Positions 19,433-27,713 of a stretch of 64,000 bases of DNA are shown piece after piece. Within the stretch, counting starts at the first letter, position 1; each line of letters starts with the position of its first letter. Origin of the DNA: Palsa-601 sp963801185 (GTDB lineage: Bacteria; Actinomycetota; Acidimicrobiia; Acidimicrobiales; Bog-793); contig CAWDDW010000002.1 of assembly GCA_963801185.1 (NCBI GenBank), positions 248,001 to 312,000 of the forward strand. Reading direction: 5' to 3'. The translations under genes were made by a program, and so were the position numbers. Under the pieces are notes generated by a model that saw only the letters and a program-made list of their open reading frames with translations, did no database searches and was not told the origin of the DNA.

Positions 19433-20080
19433 GTGCCCGCCCGCAGGCGGACGCCCCGAGACGAGCGGCGCCGCAGTCTCGGCCAGAACTTTCTCAGCCC
19501 GCGCCTCGCTGACCGGCTGATCGAACAGGCCGGCGTGCGCGCCGGCGAGCTCGTGGTCGAGCTGGGACCCGGCGCGGGTGCACTGACGATGGCGCTCGCG
19601 CGCCAGGGTGCCGACGTGCTCGCGATCGAGATCGACCCGGCGTGGGCAGATCGCCTACGGCTGAGAGCCGCAGGCGTCGCGCCCGGCCGCGTCCGGGTCG
19701 TCACTGCCGACTTCTTCTCCTGCCGCTTGCCCGACCAACCCTTCCGAGTCGTCGGGTGCGTCCCTTTCGGCGTGACCACCGACATCTGCCGCAGACTGTT
19801 CGACGACCCCCGATCGCCGCTGTGGCGCGCCGATCTGATCGTGCAGTGGGAGGTCGCCTTGAAACGGGCCCAGTCGCCGCCCGCGACGCTCGTCTCGACT
19901 CTCTGGGCGCCGTGGTGGGAATTCGAGCTCGGCTGGAGGATCCCGGCACAGCAGTTCCGGCCCGTGCCGCGGGTCGATGGGGGAGTGCTGATCGCAAGGA
20001 GGAGGCAGCAGCCGGTTCTTCCCGTTCAGATGGCCCGGCCTTACCAGGACTTCGTACAAGCCCACTGGCCTTTCGGCTGA
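19433..20080 (+). CDS. Erm/KsgA-family rRNA adenine N6-methyltransferase
   Basis: 215 residues from GTG 19433. Motif X RRSLGQNFL, SAM-binding motif I VVELGPGAGALT, and motif II IEIDP are intact and characteristic of the RrmA/Erm/KsgA family. Length and the RR.LGQNFL start fit actinobacterial Erm 23S rRNA (A2058) methyltransferases, which confer macrolide-lincosamide-streptogramin resistance, better than KsgA (about 270 residues). Motif IV, normally N-(L/I/V)-P-(F/Y) binding the target adenine, reads CVPFG: the Asn is replaced by Cys. This may alter or abolish methylation. A role in intrinsic resistance is inferred from the family only. Confidence 0.8.
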   Translation: MPARRRTPRDERRRSLGQNFLSPRLADRLIEQAGVRAGELVVELGPGAGALTMALARQGADVLAIEIDPAWADRLRLRAAGVAPGRVRVVTADFFSCRLPDQPFRVVGCVPFGVTTDICRRLFDDPRSPLWRADLIVQWEVALKRAQSPPATLVSTLWAPWWEFELGWRIPAQQFRPVPRVDGGVLIARRRQQPVLPVQMARPYQDFVQAHWPFG

Positions 20081-20118
20081 GGGTCTCTGCCGCCGGCGTC
20101 CGCCGCGTCCCGGTGGTC

Positions 20119-20145
20119 CACTACGGCCACTACGGCCACTACGGC
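20119..20145. repeat. 9-bp tandem repeat, three perfect copies
   Basis: CACTACGGC repeated three times in the gap between the Erm-like gene and the convergent methyltransferase gene. Probably simple slippage sequence; no regulatory role is evident. Confidence 0.6.
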
Positions 20146-20161
20146 CCCGCCGGATCGGCCG

Positions 20162-20950
20162 TCACGAGGAGGGAACGCCCCCGTTGCGCCTCGGGCTCGA
20201 GCCTCCGCGACGTCGACCGTGCGAGTGACTTGCCAGCCTCCTCGCGAACAGCTCGATCTGTGCCGACTGAGGGAGGATCGTCCGAAACGGCTCGGTGGCG
20301 CCGGTCCGGCGACGAGCATTGGCCGTCTCGAGCACCTGCGCCGAGCCCAGCCCGTCCTGGTGGAGAGCAAGGCTGGCGGCGAGCACGCTGCGGGGCGAAG
20401 CTCGGTCCCGAAGGGAGCGCAACAGCCGCACGATCGTCGGCTGGTCCAGGTACACGAGCAGTCCTTCGCACAGGTACAAGGTCGCCTCGCTCGGATCGTG
20501 CGCAGCGGCGCCGAGGAGCACTCCGACGTCGTCGGTCCGAAAGTCGGCCGCCACGAGTGCCGGTCCGCCCTCGCCCTTCGTGATCTCGAGGAGCCGTTCG
20601 CGTTTGTCCGCCTGGGCCACCGGATGGTCGATCTCGAAGTAGCGCACTCCTTCGCTCCGGAACCGGAGCGCACGGTCGTCGTAGCCGGCCCCGACGATGA
20701 CGACCTGTCGCGTGCCGCCCTCCAACGCCGTGACCACCTGCTCATCAAAGAAACGCGTGCGGGCCGCCAAACTCGTCCTCAGCCACACCGAGGTGACAGC
20801 GGGACTTCCCATCGACGCAGTGAGCCTGCGCTGCGCATCCGGGTCGCCGGCCGCGGAGTGGGGCCGCTCGAAGCCCGCCCGTATCACCGCCACCGTCTGA
20901 CTCGTCCTCGAAGGGCTCTCAGAAGCACTTGCTCCGGCGCGATCGCTCAC
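20162..20950 (-). CDS. Class I SAM-dependent methyltransferase, LCMT/PPM type
   Basis: 262 residues. Signature segments of the leucine carboxyl methyltransferase-like family abundant in actinobacteria are present: VVIVGAGYDDRALRF (motif I, SAM binding), FEIDHP (motif II acidic residue) and CEGLLVYLDQP (family loop). The substrate is unknown; related proteins methylate carboxyls or are annotated as O-methyltransferases. Converges with the Erm-like gene. The C-terminal 20 residues are Arg/Gly-rich and low-complexity. Confidence 0.85.
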   Translation of the reverse strand: MSDRAGASASESPSRTSQTVAVIRAGFERPHSAAGDPDAQRRLTASMGSPAVTSVWLRTSLAARTRFFDEQVVTALEGGTRQVVIVGAGYDDRALRFRSEGVRYFEIDHPVAQADKRERLLEITKGEGGPALVAADFRTDDVGVLLGAAAHDPSEATLYLCEGLLVYLDQPTIVRLLRSLRDRASPRSVLAASLALHQDGLGSAQVLETANARRRTGATEPFRTILPQSAQIELFARRLASHSHGRRRGGSSPRRNGGVPSS

Positions 20951-20989
20951 CGCCTGGACGGTACCAGCGTGTTCCCGCTGGGATCTCGA

Positions 20990-21343
20990 TCACTCGTCGC
21001 CCCGCTCGTCCTCCCACCAGCAAAGCTCGGTGACGAGCTCGCCTTCAGCCCACACTTGCAGTCCGATGCCTGAGCACAGCTGATCGCGTCGCTGTGCTGC
21101 GAAGCCGAGTAGGGCGGTCCGGCGACCCTGGCGGACAGGCGGCAGCTCGAGACGAAGTTCGATCACACCGTCGACCACCTCGGCTACGAGTCGCTCGCGC
21201 TGCTCGCGATCGAGGACGACGAGTCGATCGGTGCGCACCTCCAGGCGGAGATCTGCCAGCATCGCCTCGAGTCGCCCGACCCTGTCGAGGACCGCCGCCA
21301 CGTCGGAGGGATCCTCCGTGACCCGTGCATCACCGTCGGCCAT
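20990..21343 (-). CDS. Small hypothetical protein
   Basis: 117 residues, ATG start with an AGGAGGGC-type ribosome site upstream. Residues 15-40 are predicted helical and coiled-coil-like (AAVLDRVGRLEAMLADLRLE). The C-terminus is Glu-rich with a WW pair. No family recognised. Lies 39 bp upstream of the methyltransferase start on the same strand, so the two may be co-transcribed. Confidence 0.6.
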   Translation of the reverse strand: MADGDARVTEDPSDVAAVLDRVGRLEAMLADLRLEVRTDRLVVLDREQRERLVAEVVDGVIELRLELPPVRQGRRTALLGFAAQRRDQLCSGIGLQVWAEGELVTELCWWEDERGDE

Positions 21344-21572
21344 TGGACTGCCCTCCTCCTCGGTCGGCCCCAGTGGCTCTCACTGGGCGATCTCTCCTGG
21401 TTCGGGTCGCAATCGCGCGACCGAGGCGGTCTTCAGGCGCTGTGCTCAGGCTCCCGCGAGTCAACGCCGCGGTGCTCCTCTGATGTTACGACGCCGGTAT
21501 GACAGCCGGCATGACCAGGGAACTTCTCTCAATGACCGGCAGCGTTCGGGCTCAGCGCGTAGCGATCAAACG

Positions 21573-21794
21573 TTACGAGTGGGCCGCCTGCAGCAACTGG
21601 AGGGGATCGACACCGAGTCGTTCGGCTATCCGTTCGACCGACTTGAGGGTGAGATTGCGCTCGCCCCTCTCGATGCCCCCCATATACGTGCGGTGGACCC
21701 CCAGCACGTCGGCGAAGGCCTCCTGACTGAGCTCCCGAGCCTGGCGGTACGAGCGAAGATGCTGTCCGAGTCGTCGCTGCAAGTCTCCCTCCAT
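21573..21794 (-). CDS. XRE-family helix-turn-helix regulator
   Basis: 73 residues from ATG 21794 (a TTG at 21809 would add five). A single HTH_3 domain fills the protein: LRSYRQARELSQEAFADVLG, then VHRTYMGGIERGERN, the canonical Cro/C1-type recognition helix. The size and motif match small stand-alone regulators such as restriction-controller (C) proteins, but no restriction gene is adjacent. Likely a dimeric DNA-binding repressor or activator of unknown targets. Confidence 0.85.
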   Translation of the reverse strand: MEGDLQRRLGQHLRSYRQARELSQEAFADVLGVHRTYMGGIERGERNLTLKSVERIAERLGVDPLQLLQAAHS

Positions 21795-21934
21795 CCCGCC
21801 AAGATGCAACGACGCTACTTCTAAGTCTACACACCTATGGATAGCGACGAGGTGCGCCCGCAGCGTTCCCTCCCGGATCCGAGGTCACCGGTTAGTGTCG
21901 GGACGGGCACGTGACAAGCGATGGGAGAAGTGCA

Positions 21935-22384
21935 ATGGATCTGGTCGCGGTTCTCACCGACGCGAGGCCCCACATCATCGACGAGGCCTCGGGCGCACTG
22001 GCGCGCTCCCACCTCGGCCATTACGACGCCTCGGGCCGCGAGGAGCAGCGGCACCGCCTGGAGGGACTCTTCGACGTAGTGGTCGAGGGCTTGCAGGCCC
22101 GAGACCTCGGCCCCGTGGCGGCGTACGCGGAAGAGATCGCCAACGACCGGTTCAACAGCGGCTTCGGGATCGGCGAAGTCCAGACAGCGTTCAACGTGCT
22201 GGAGGAGTCGATTTGGCGCCAGATCACCACGACGGTGCCTCCGCAGGATCTGGCGGAGTCTCTCGGCCTTCTGACGACGGTCCTCGGGATCGGCAAGGAC
22301 GTGTTGGCGCGCACTTACGTCTCCCTTGCCAGCCGCCAGCACGTGCAGTCGCTCGACCTCCGCGCCCTTTTCCGCGGCACCTGA
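21935..22384 (+). CDS. Helical protein, possibly RsbRD-N-like sensor domain
   Basis: 149 residues from ATG 21935, preceded by GGGAGAAG 4 nt upstream. All-helical and acidic, with a hydrophobic pattern (RRLEGLFDVVVEGLQARD, then AYAEEIANDRFNSGFGIGEVQTAFN) that recalls RsbRD N-terminal or similar four-helix sensor domains at the front of stress-response regulators. No output domain follows; the gene stops before the convergent repeat-protein gene. Family assignment is tentative. Confidence 0.6.
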   Translation: MDLVAVLTDARPHIIDEASGALARSHLGHYDASGREEQRHRLEGLFDVVVEGLQARDLGPVAAYAEEIANDRFNSGFGIGEVQTAFNVLEESIWRQITTTVPPQDLAESLGLLTTVLGIGKDVLARTYVSLASRQHVQSLDLRALFRGT

Positions 22385-22432
22385 GGCGACTCTCGCTACC
22401 GTTCGTCCGACACGGGTGAAGCGTGTGCCGCG

Positions 22433-24214
22433 CTACTTGGCAACGCTGAGCGTCTCTGTGGATGACGCCGACGCGAGGAGGTTCTTACTTCCGCTGTACG
22501 TGGCGACGAGGTGATGGGTGCCTACTGGGAGTTTCTTACTTGACAGGTCACAGGACCCCTTGCCGGACGACAGCGTGATGACGCACAGCGTCACAGTGGA
22601 GGCCGCGACCTTCACCGTCCCGGCCGGTGTCGAGCCTGCGAACTCCGGTGACACCGTGACCGACAGATGCTCGGCCTCCTCGTCGCCGTAGGTCGCCTTG
22701 GCCGTTGAGAGCCCGAGCGAGGTCTTGGATTTGGCCTTCCGGACAGTGACCTTGGTCGCTGCAGCCGTGACGCTTGCTCCGTATACGGAATCGCCCGGGT
22801 AGCTGGCGGTGAAGGCGTAATGGCCGACGGCTTGCTCGGCGATCGAGCACGTCCCGTGGGCAGTGTGGCCCGACCGTTTGAGGATCGCCGTGCAGTTGCG
22901 CTTGCCGTCGCTCACGGTGACCCGGCCCGTCGGCGCCGTCGAGCCGGCGCTTACGCCGGTCACTTGGACGCTGACGGCGATGGGCTGACCGGCGACCGGG
23001 TTAGAAGAGACCGAGGTGACAGAGACGATGCTCTGCAGGGGGAAGGTCGACTCGACAAGCGCTTGAGTCGTGGACGTGACGTCGTAGTAGCCGGCCGCGA
23101 CCCAACTGGCCGATCCGGCACTCGACACGCTTCGGAGATCGTTGGTGTCGCTCCCCTGGTTGGGGCTCAAGACGAGAGACCACTCGCCCCCGTTCCAGCT
23201 CTCGACGAGGGTCTGCTGCTCGACTGCCCCGTTGAAGTAATTGCCGACTGCCACGCAGTGCGTCGAGGTGGTGCAAGCCACGGCGGAAAGAGCGTTGTCG
23301 CTCGCCTGCTCGTCGGGACTGGAGACGACCGACCACTTGTTTCCGTTCCAGCTCTCGACGAGGGTCTGGTCGATGTCCGACACGTTGAAGGAGTCGCCCA
23401 CGGCGAGACAGCTCGTGGCGCTCGTGCACGACACCGCGAGGAGCTCATCGCCTGCACTCTTTTTCGCGTTGGGACTGGTGACGACCGACCACGCTTTCCC
23501 GTTCCAGCTCTCGATCAACGTCCCGCCTGCGTAGAGCCCGACGGCGTTGCATTGCTTGGAGCTCGTGCACGAGACGCCCCACAGCCCGTTGAAACCGCTC
23601 CCCTCATCGGGGCTCGGGACCAAGGACCAAGTACTCCCGTTCCAGCTCTCGATCAAATTCTGGTTGCTGAGCGTCGTCTCGTTGAAGTAGAAGCCAACGG
23701 CCACGCAACTCTTCGCGCCCGCACAACTGACTGAATTCAGAACGCCATTGAAGTTGTCGGCCGCCGTGCCGTCGTTGGGGGTGTCCGGGACGATCGACCA
23801 GGCCTTCCCGTTCCACGTCTCGATCAACGTCCCGCCCAGGCCCGAGCCGTTGGGTTGGCCACCGACGGCGACGCAGCGGGCCGGGCTGGTGCAGGAGACG
23901 GCGGAAAGCGAACTGCCATCTGGGGTGAGGTTGGCCAGCGGGAGGACGGACCAAGCGGCCCCGTTCCAGCTCTCGCTCAGCGGCTGAGACCCGCCCGACC
24001 CGGAGTCGCTCCCGACCGCCATGCACGTTGCCACGCCGGTGCAGCTGACCCCGGCGAGCCCGCTCCCACCTAGCGCAGGGCTAGTGGCGATGGTCCAAGC
24101 GCGCGGCGTCGACGATCGCTCGACAGCCGGCACCGTGCCGCCTGCCGGGACCGGCAGCCCGAACGCTCCGACCGCTAAGAGCGCCGGCAAGCTGACTACG
24201 CGGAACCTGCGCAT
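22433..24214 (-). CDS. Secreted repeat protein with C-terminal Ig-like domains
   Basis: 593 residues from ATG 24214, preceded by CGGAGA about 6 nt upstream. Has a signal peptide (residues 1-27). Residues about 45-395 contain eight repeats of about 45 residues with the pattern SWNG..WS(V/L)V.SP and VSCTS...C.AVG, related to the first gene of the window but with W-N-G turns in place of Asp-boxes. Residues about 400-593 hold two bacterial Ig-like (Big_3/5-type) domains with GHYAFTASYPGD- and GTHHLVATYSG-like strands. Probably a surface-exposed adhesin or matrix protein; no enzyme motif seen. Confidence 0.8.
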   Translation of the reverse strand: MRRFRVVSLPALLAVGAFGLPVPAGGTVPAVERSSTPRAWTIATSPALGGSGLAGVSCTGVATCMAVGSDSGSGGSQPLSESWNGAAWSVLPLANLTPDGSSLSAVSCTSPARCVAVGGQPNGSGLGGTLIETWNGKAWSIVPDTPNDGTAADNFNGVLNSVSCAGAKSCVAVGFYFNETTLSNQNLIESWNGSTWSLVPSPDEGSGFNGLWGVSCTSSKQCNAVGLYAGGTLIESWNGKAWSVVTSPNAKKSAGDELLAVSCTSATSCLAVGDSFNVSDIDQTLVESWNGNKWSVVSSPDEQASDNALSAVACTTSTHCVAVGNYFNGAVEQQTLVESWNGGEWSLVLSPNQGSDTNDLRSVSSAGSASWVAAGYYDVTSTTQALVESTFPLQSIVSVTSVSSNPVAGQPIAVSVQVTGVSAGSTAPTGRVTVSDGKRNCTAILKRSGHTAHGTCSIAEQAVGHYAFTASYPGDSVYGASVTAAATKVTVRKAKSKTSLGLSTAKATYGDEEAEHLSVTVSPEFAGSTPAGTVKVAASTVTLCVITLSSGKGSCDLSSKKLPVGTHHLVATYSGSKNLLASASSTETLSVAK

Positions 24215-24400
24215 TTGGTCTCCGATGGCGTACTCGCACCCTGCCAGTGGACGCGTGTAGCGAGAGCATCGCGCTCGGTCGCCAGCAGCGCAACGGGAGC
24301 AGACGACCCTTGACACTTCTGTAGGGCGGGTCTTGACTGTGACGGCAAGTCTGCAAGGTCCCGAGTTGGTACGAGCTCGACGTGAGCGAACGAGGTCGGC

Positions 24401-27400
24401 ATGCGCGAGCAGAGCGGTTTGGAGCCGTGGCAGCTAACGGCTGATCCCGCCCAATTTTCAGACGAGCAGTACCTTCCGGTTCCTTACGTACGACAAGCTG
24501 TCTCGCGCCGCAGCGTCTTGAAGGCGATCGGTGGGGGAACGCTGATCGGCATCTCGCTCCCGCGTGGTCTTCTCGGCGTTGCCGGACTGAGCCAGCGAGG
24601 CCTGGCAGGTGCGCCACCGGCCCAGCTCCTCGACGAGCTACGGCGCGCACTGAGAAGCGACGGCCTCGGTCGCGATGCTGTCGAGGCCTTGCCCTCGCTG
24701 CAACGGGTATGGCGGCCCGAGGACCTCATGCTCGCGTACCTCCAGTACCTGAATCTGGAGCTGGACTCGGCCAAGTCACCACCGGTCCTCGTGGCAAAGG
24801 ACGCGACGCGAGCCTCGTACCTGGTTGTCAACTTCCAGGGCCAGCACGTGCTCGAGCAGGCGCTGCCGAGCTCGTCCGTCTCCGGCGGCCAGACGAGCCA
24901 GACCGGGCCGCCCGGTGGTCTGCTCTCAGGCCCGACGCGCCTGGTTTTCCAGTTCCAGGGAAAGGGCTTCCGAGTCCCCTTCACGTTCGACGCCCTCTTC
25001 AGCTGGCTCTCGGATTACTTCACCCCGAGCCTGTCCCCGTTCGCAGACCAGCCGCCGGCGGAGGGTCCCTACCCGTCGCCGCCGCCGTCAGCGCCGGCAG
25101 GCGAGCAGACGGCCATCGAGGCGCCCTGGCAGCTCATCGTTACGCCCGACTCATCGGGAGGCTGGGAGCACTCGCTCACGCCTGTTACCCATGGCGGGTG
25201 GACCGAGCTCTGGCACACTCGCCTAGGCGTCGTGACGACGAAGAAGGGCAAGAAAGCAGTCGTCGAGCCGCCGTCCGCCACGCCCAACCTGCGCGCGATC
25301 TGGACGCCCGGCTACGGCATCGACCTGCCGCCGCCCGCCGATCCGTTCACTCCGACGGCGCTCACCGCCCAGGACCGCTTCGACCTCGTCTACAACATGA
25401 CGACATATCTCACCGGCGGCCCGCCCGATGGATTCATCGCGGCACCAGCCAAGGTCAGCCTGTTCCATCTCTCGGCGCTCGGCGCCAACACGGACGTGAT
25501 CGGCGACTGGCCGGCGGCCACGACCGGGCTGATCAGTTGGTTGCAACGCTCGGCTCAGGGGCGCGACAGCTACGTTCGAGTGGAACAGGCCGGGTACTTG
25601 TTCCCGACCGGGCACAAAGCAAGCCTGATCACCGTCACCGACCGGCAGTTCGTATACAACAGCTCGTCCGGGGAGGTAGAGGCGTATCTCGTCAACACCG
25701 CGTTCGTCGTCGTCCGGGACCCTCTGAAGAACTACGCAGCCGATCCCTTCAAACAACAAGACGTTGCGAGAGGGCTGCCGTTCCGCCAGATCACGCTCAC
25801 GACACTCGTTACACCACCGGTCAACACGACGTCCGGGCCTGGCCTCGCAGGCCTCAGCTACCCGCCGACGAACATCGGAGACGCGTTCTGGATCACCGAA
25901 GCGTCATCGGGCGCCTACGTAGCGTTCAACATAAAGGCCGTGGACTGGGCGGGACAGACCATCACCTTCCAGATGCCGCTCGCGTTCATCTCGGCGGCGA
26001 CCACCGGCAGCACGGTCAACGCGTACGACCCGTCGCGTCCACCGAGCACGCCTGGCGATTCGTACGACATCGCGCACGGTTACGCGACGGACGCGCGCGC
26101 GGTGGTCAACCTGAACGGCCAGCAGCTGACCTACGCCGAGCCGGGTTCGGGCAGTTCGAACACGAAGCACACCACGAAGCAGTTCACCTTCGGGGCGGTC
26201 CTGCCGGACGCCTCGGTGACCGAGGACCAACTCATCGAGGCCGACCAGCCCGCTTGGTACCCGCAGTGGTCCGCCGCCCAGATCGAGCTCACCGGCCTGT
26301 CCGAGCTGGCAGGAGTGAGCGCGCCGCCGACGATCTCCCCGAACGCCGACTACCTGGCGAACAATTACTCCGAAAGCAACGTGGCGGAGATCTTCGCCGA
26401 CATCGAGACTGCCCTCTCGGTCGTGTTCGGCGCCGGCAACGGAGGCGGTGTCGCCACACCCAACTTCGCCCCGACGGGCCTCAGCCGTCAGCTCGGCCCT
26501 CTCGCGGACGCCGCAAGCTTCCTCACCGGGAAGTTCGACCCGCTCACGTACTTCGGCGACGGCGCGATGCTGCTCGGAGGCATCTCCCTCGGACAGATCA
26601 TCCAGCAGGTGGTCGGTCAGGGCCTGCTGTCGAGCGCCCCGAACATCACCGTGCAGGAGGTCGACGACCCGAAGACGAACCTGCCCACTTCGTTCATCGT
26701 CTCTTACACGTTGAAACCGAACCTGCAGAACGACAAGGACGGAGGCGGGATCGGGCTGTTCAACCCCCACGACGATGCGAGCCTCGTGATCAAGGCCTCC
26801 GTGACCGTGCCGGTGGCGAACCCGGGGCAGGCGACCTTCAGCGTCACCGGCACCTTGTCCGAGTTCGACGTCGACCTGTTCGGAGCGGACCCGTCCGACC
26901 AGTTCTTCGTGATCGACGTCGAGAAGGTCTCCTTCACCGCCGAGACCGGCAAGAAATCTGCCGTCAACGTCTCCATCCGGTCGGTCGGCTTCGGCCAAGC
27001 ACTGTCGTTCGTCGACATCCTCGAGCAGTTCCTGTCCGCGACGGACGGTGACGGCGGGCCTGCCATCGACGTCGAGCCCAGCGGCATCACCGTCAGCTAC
27101 GGCCTTCCGATCCCCGACGCCACGCTCGGGGCCATCTCGATCTTCAACATGTCGCTCAACGCGGAGTTGGACATCCCGTTCGACGGCAGCCCGGTCACGG
27201 TGACATTCGCCTTTTGCTCCCAGGAGAATCCCTTCCAGCTCGCGATCGGGATCTTCGGCGGTGGGGGCTTCTTCGCGATCAGCCTCACCGTGGCGGGGGT
27301 CCAAGAGCTGCAGGCCTCCCTCGAGGTGGGCCTCGTCGCCTGCTTGGACCTCGGGGTCGCGAGCGGCAGCGCCTCGATCGAGGCCGGCATCTACTTCTCG

Positions 27401-27703
27401 CTCACTATCGGCGATACGGGCAAACAGTCGATCAACCTGACGGGCTTCCTGCGCGCCGACGGCAAGCTCACGTTCCTCGGCATCGTCTCGATCTCGGTCG
27501 ACCTCTACCTCGGGCTGACGTACCTCGACCCGGGCAAGGCATACGGCGAGGCCTCTGTCACCGTCAATGTGTCGGTCGCCTTCTTCTCGAAGTCTGTGAC
27601 CGCCACGTGCAGGCGGACCCTCGGTGGCGGTAACGACCCGACGTTCGAGCAGCTCATGAGTGAGACCGACTGGACGAATTACGTGAAGGCGTTCGCGACG
27701 TGA
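24401..27703 (+). CDS. Giant Tat-exported beta-rich protein, family not recognised
   Basis: 1100 residues from ATG 24401. Near residue 35 it carries a twin-arginine signal: SRRSVLKAIGGGTLIGISLP, with the hydrophobic core following. So it is probably exported folded. No known catalytic domain is recognised. The N-terminal 500 residues are mixed, Pro/Gly-rich. Residues about 730-1070 form long runs of alternating hydrophobic strands with Ala/Gly turns, as in beta-helix or LEA-like beta-sandwich repeats. The stop is 10 bp before the next giant gene's ATG, so the two are co-translated and probably act together. High GC with normal codon use; not an obvious foreign gene. Confidence 0.75.
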   Translation: MREQSGLEPWQLTADPAQFSDEQYLPVPYVRQAVSRRSVLKAIGGGTLIGISLPRGLLGVAGLSQRGLAGAPPAQLLDELRRALRSDGLGRDAVEALPSLQRVWRPEDLMLAYLQYLNLELDSAKSPPVLVAKDATRASYLVVNFQGQHVLEQALPSSSVSGGQTSQTGPPGGLLSGPTRLVFQFQGKGFRVPFTFDALFSWLSDYFTPSLSPFADQPPAEGPYPSPPPSAPAGEQTAIEAPWQLIVTPDSSGGWEHSLTPVTHGGWTELWHTRLGVVTTKKGKKAVVEPPSATPNLRAIWTPGYGIDLPPPADPFTPTALTAQDRFDLVYNMTTYLTGGPPDGFIAAPAKVSLFHLSALGANTDVIGDWPAATTGLISWLQRSAQGRDSYVRVEQAGYLFPTGHKASLITVTDRQFVYNSSSGEVEAYLVNTAFVVVRDPLKNYAADPFKQQDVARGLPFRQITLTTLVTPPVNTTSGPGLAGLSYPPTNIGDAFWITEASSGAYVAFNIKAVDWAGQTITFQMPLAFISAATTGSTVNAYDPSRPPSTPGDSYDIAHGYATDARAVVNLNGQQLTYAEPGSGSSNTKHTTKQFTFGAVLPDASVTEDQLIEADQPAWYPQWSAAQIELTGLSELAGVSAPPTISPNADYLANNYSESNVAEIFADIETALSVVFGAGNGGGVATPNFAPTGLSRQLGPLADAASFLTGKFDPLTYFGDGAMLLGGISLGQIIQQVVGQGLLSSAPNITVQEVDDPKTNLPTSFIVSYTLKPNLQNDKDGGGIGLFNPHDDASLVIKASVTVPVANPGQATFSVTGTLSEFDVDLFGADPSDQFFVIDVEKVSFTAETGKKSAVNVSIRSVGFGQALSFVDILEQFLSATDGDGGPAIDVEPSGITVSYGLPIPDATLGAISIFNMSLNAELDIPFDGSPVTVTFAFCSQENPFQLAIGIFGGGGFFAISLTVAGVQELQASLEVGLVACLDLGVASGSASIEAGIYFSLTIGDTGKQSINLTGFLRADGKLTFLGIVSISVDLYLGLTYLDPGKAYGEASVTVNVSVAFFSKSVTATCRRTLGGGNDPTFEQLMSETDWTNYVKAFAT

Positions 27704-27713
27704 TGGGGTCGCC

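Noticed and set aside
21573..21794. Restriction controller (C) protein
   Set aside because: The only R-M genes are 25 kb away; kept as a generic XRE regulator.
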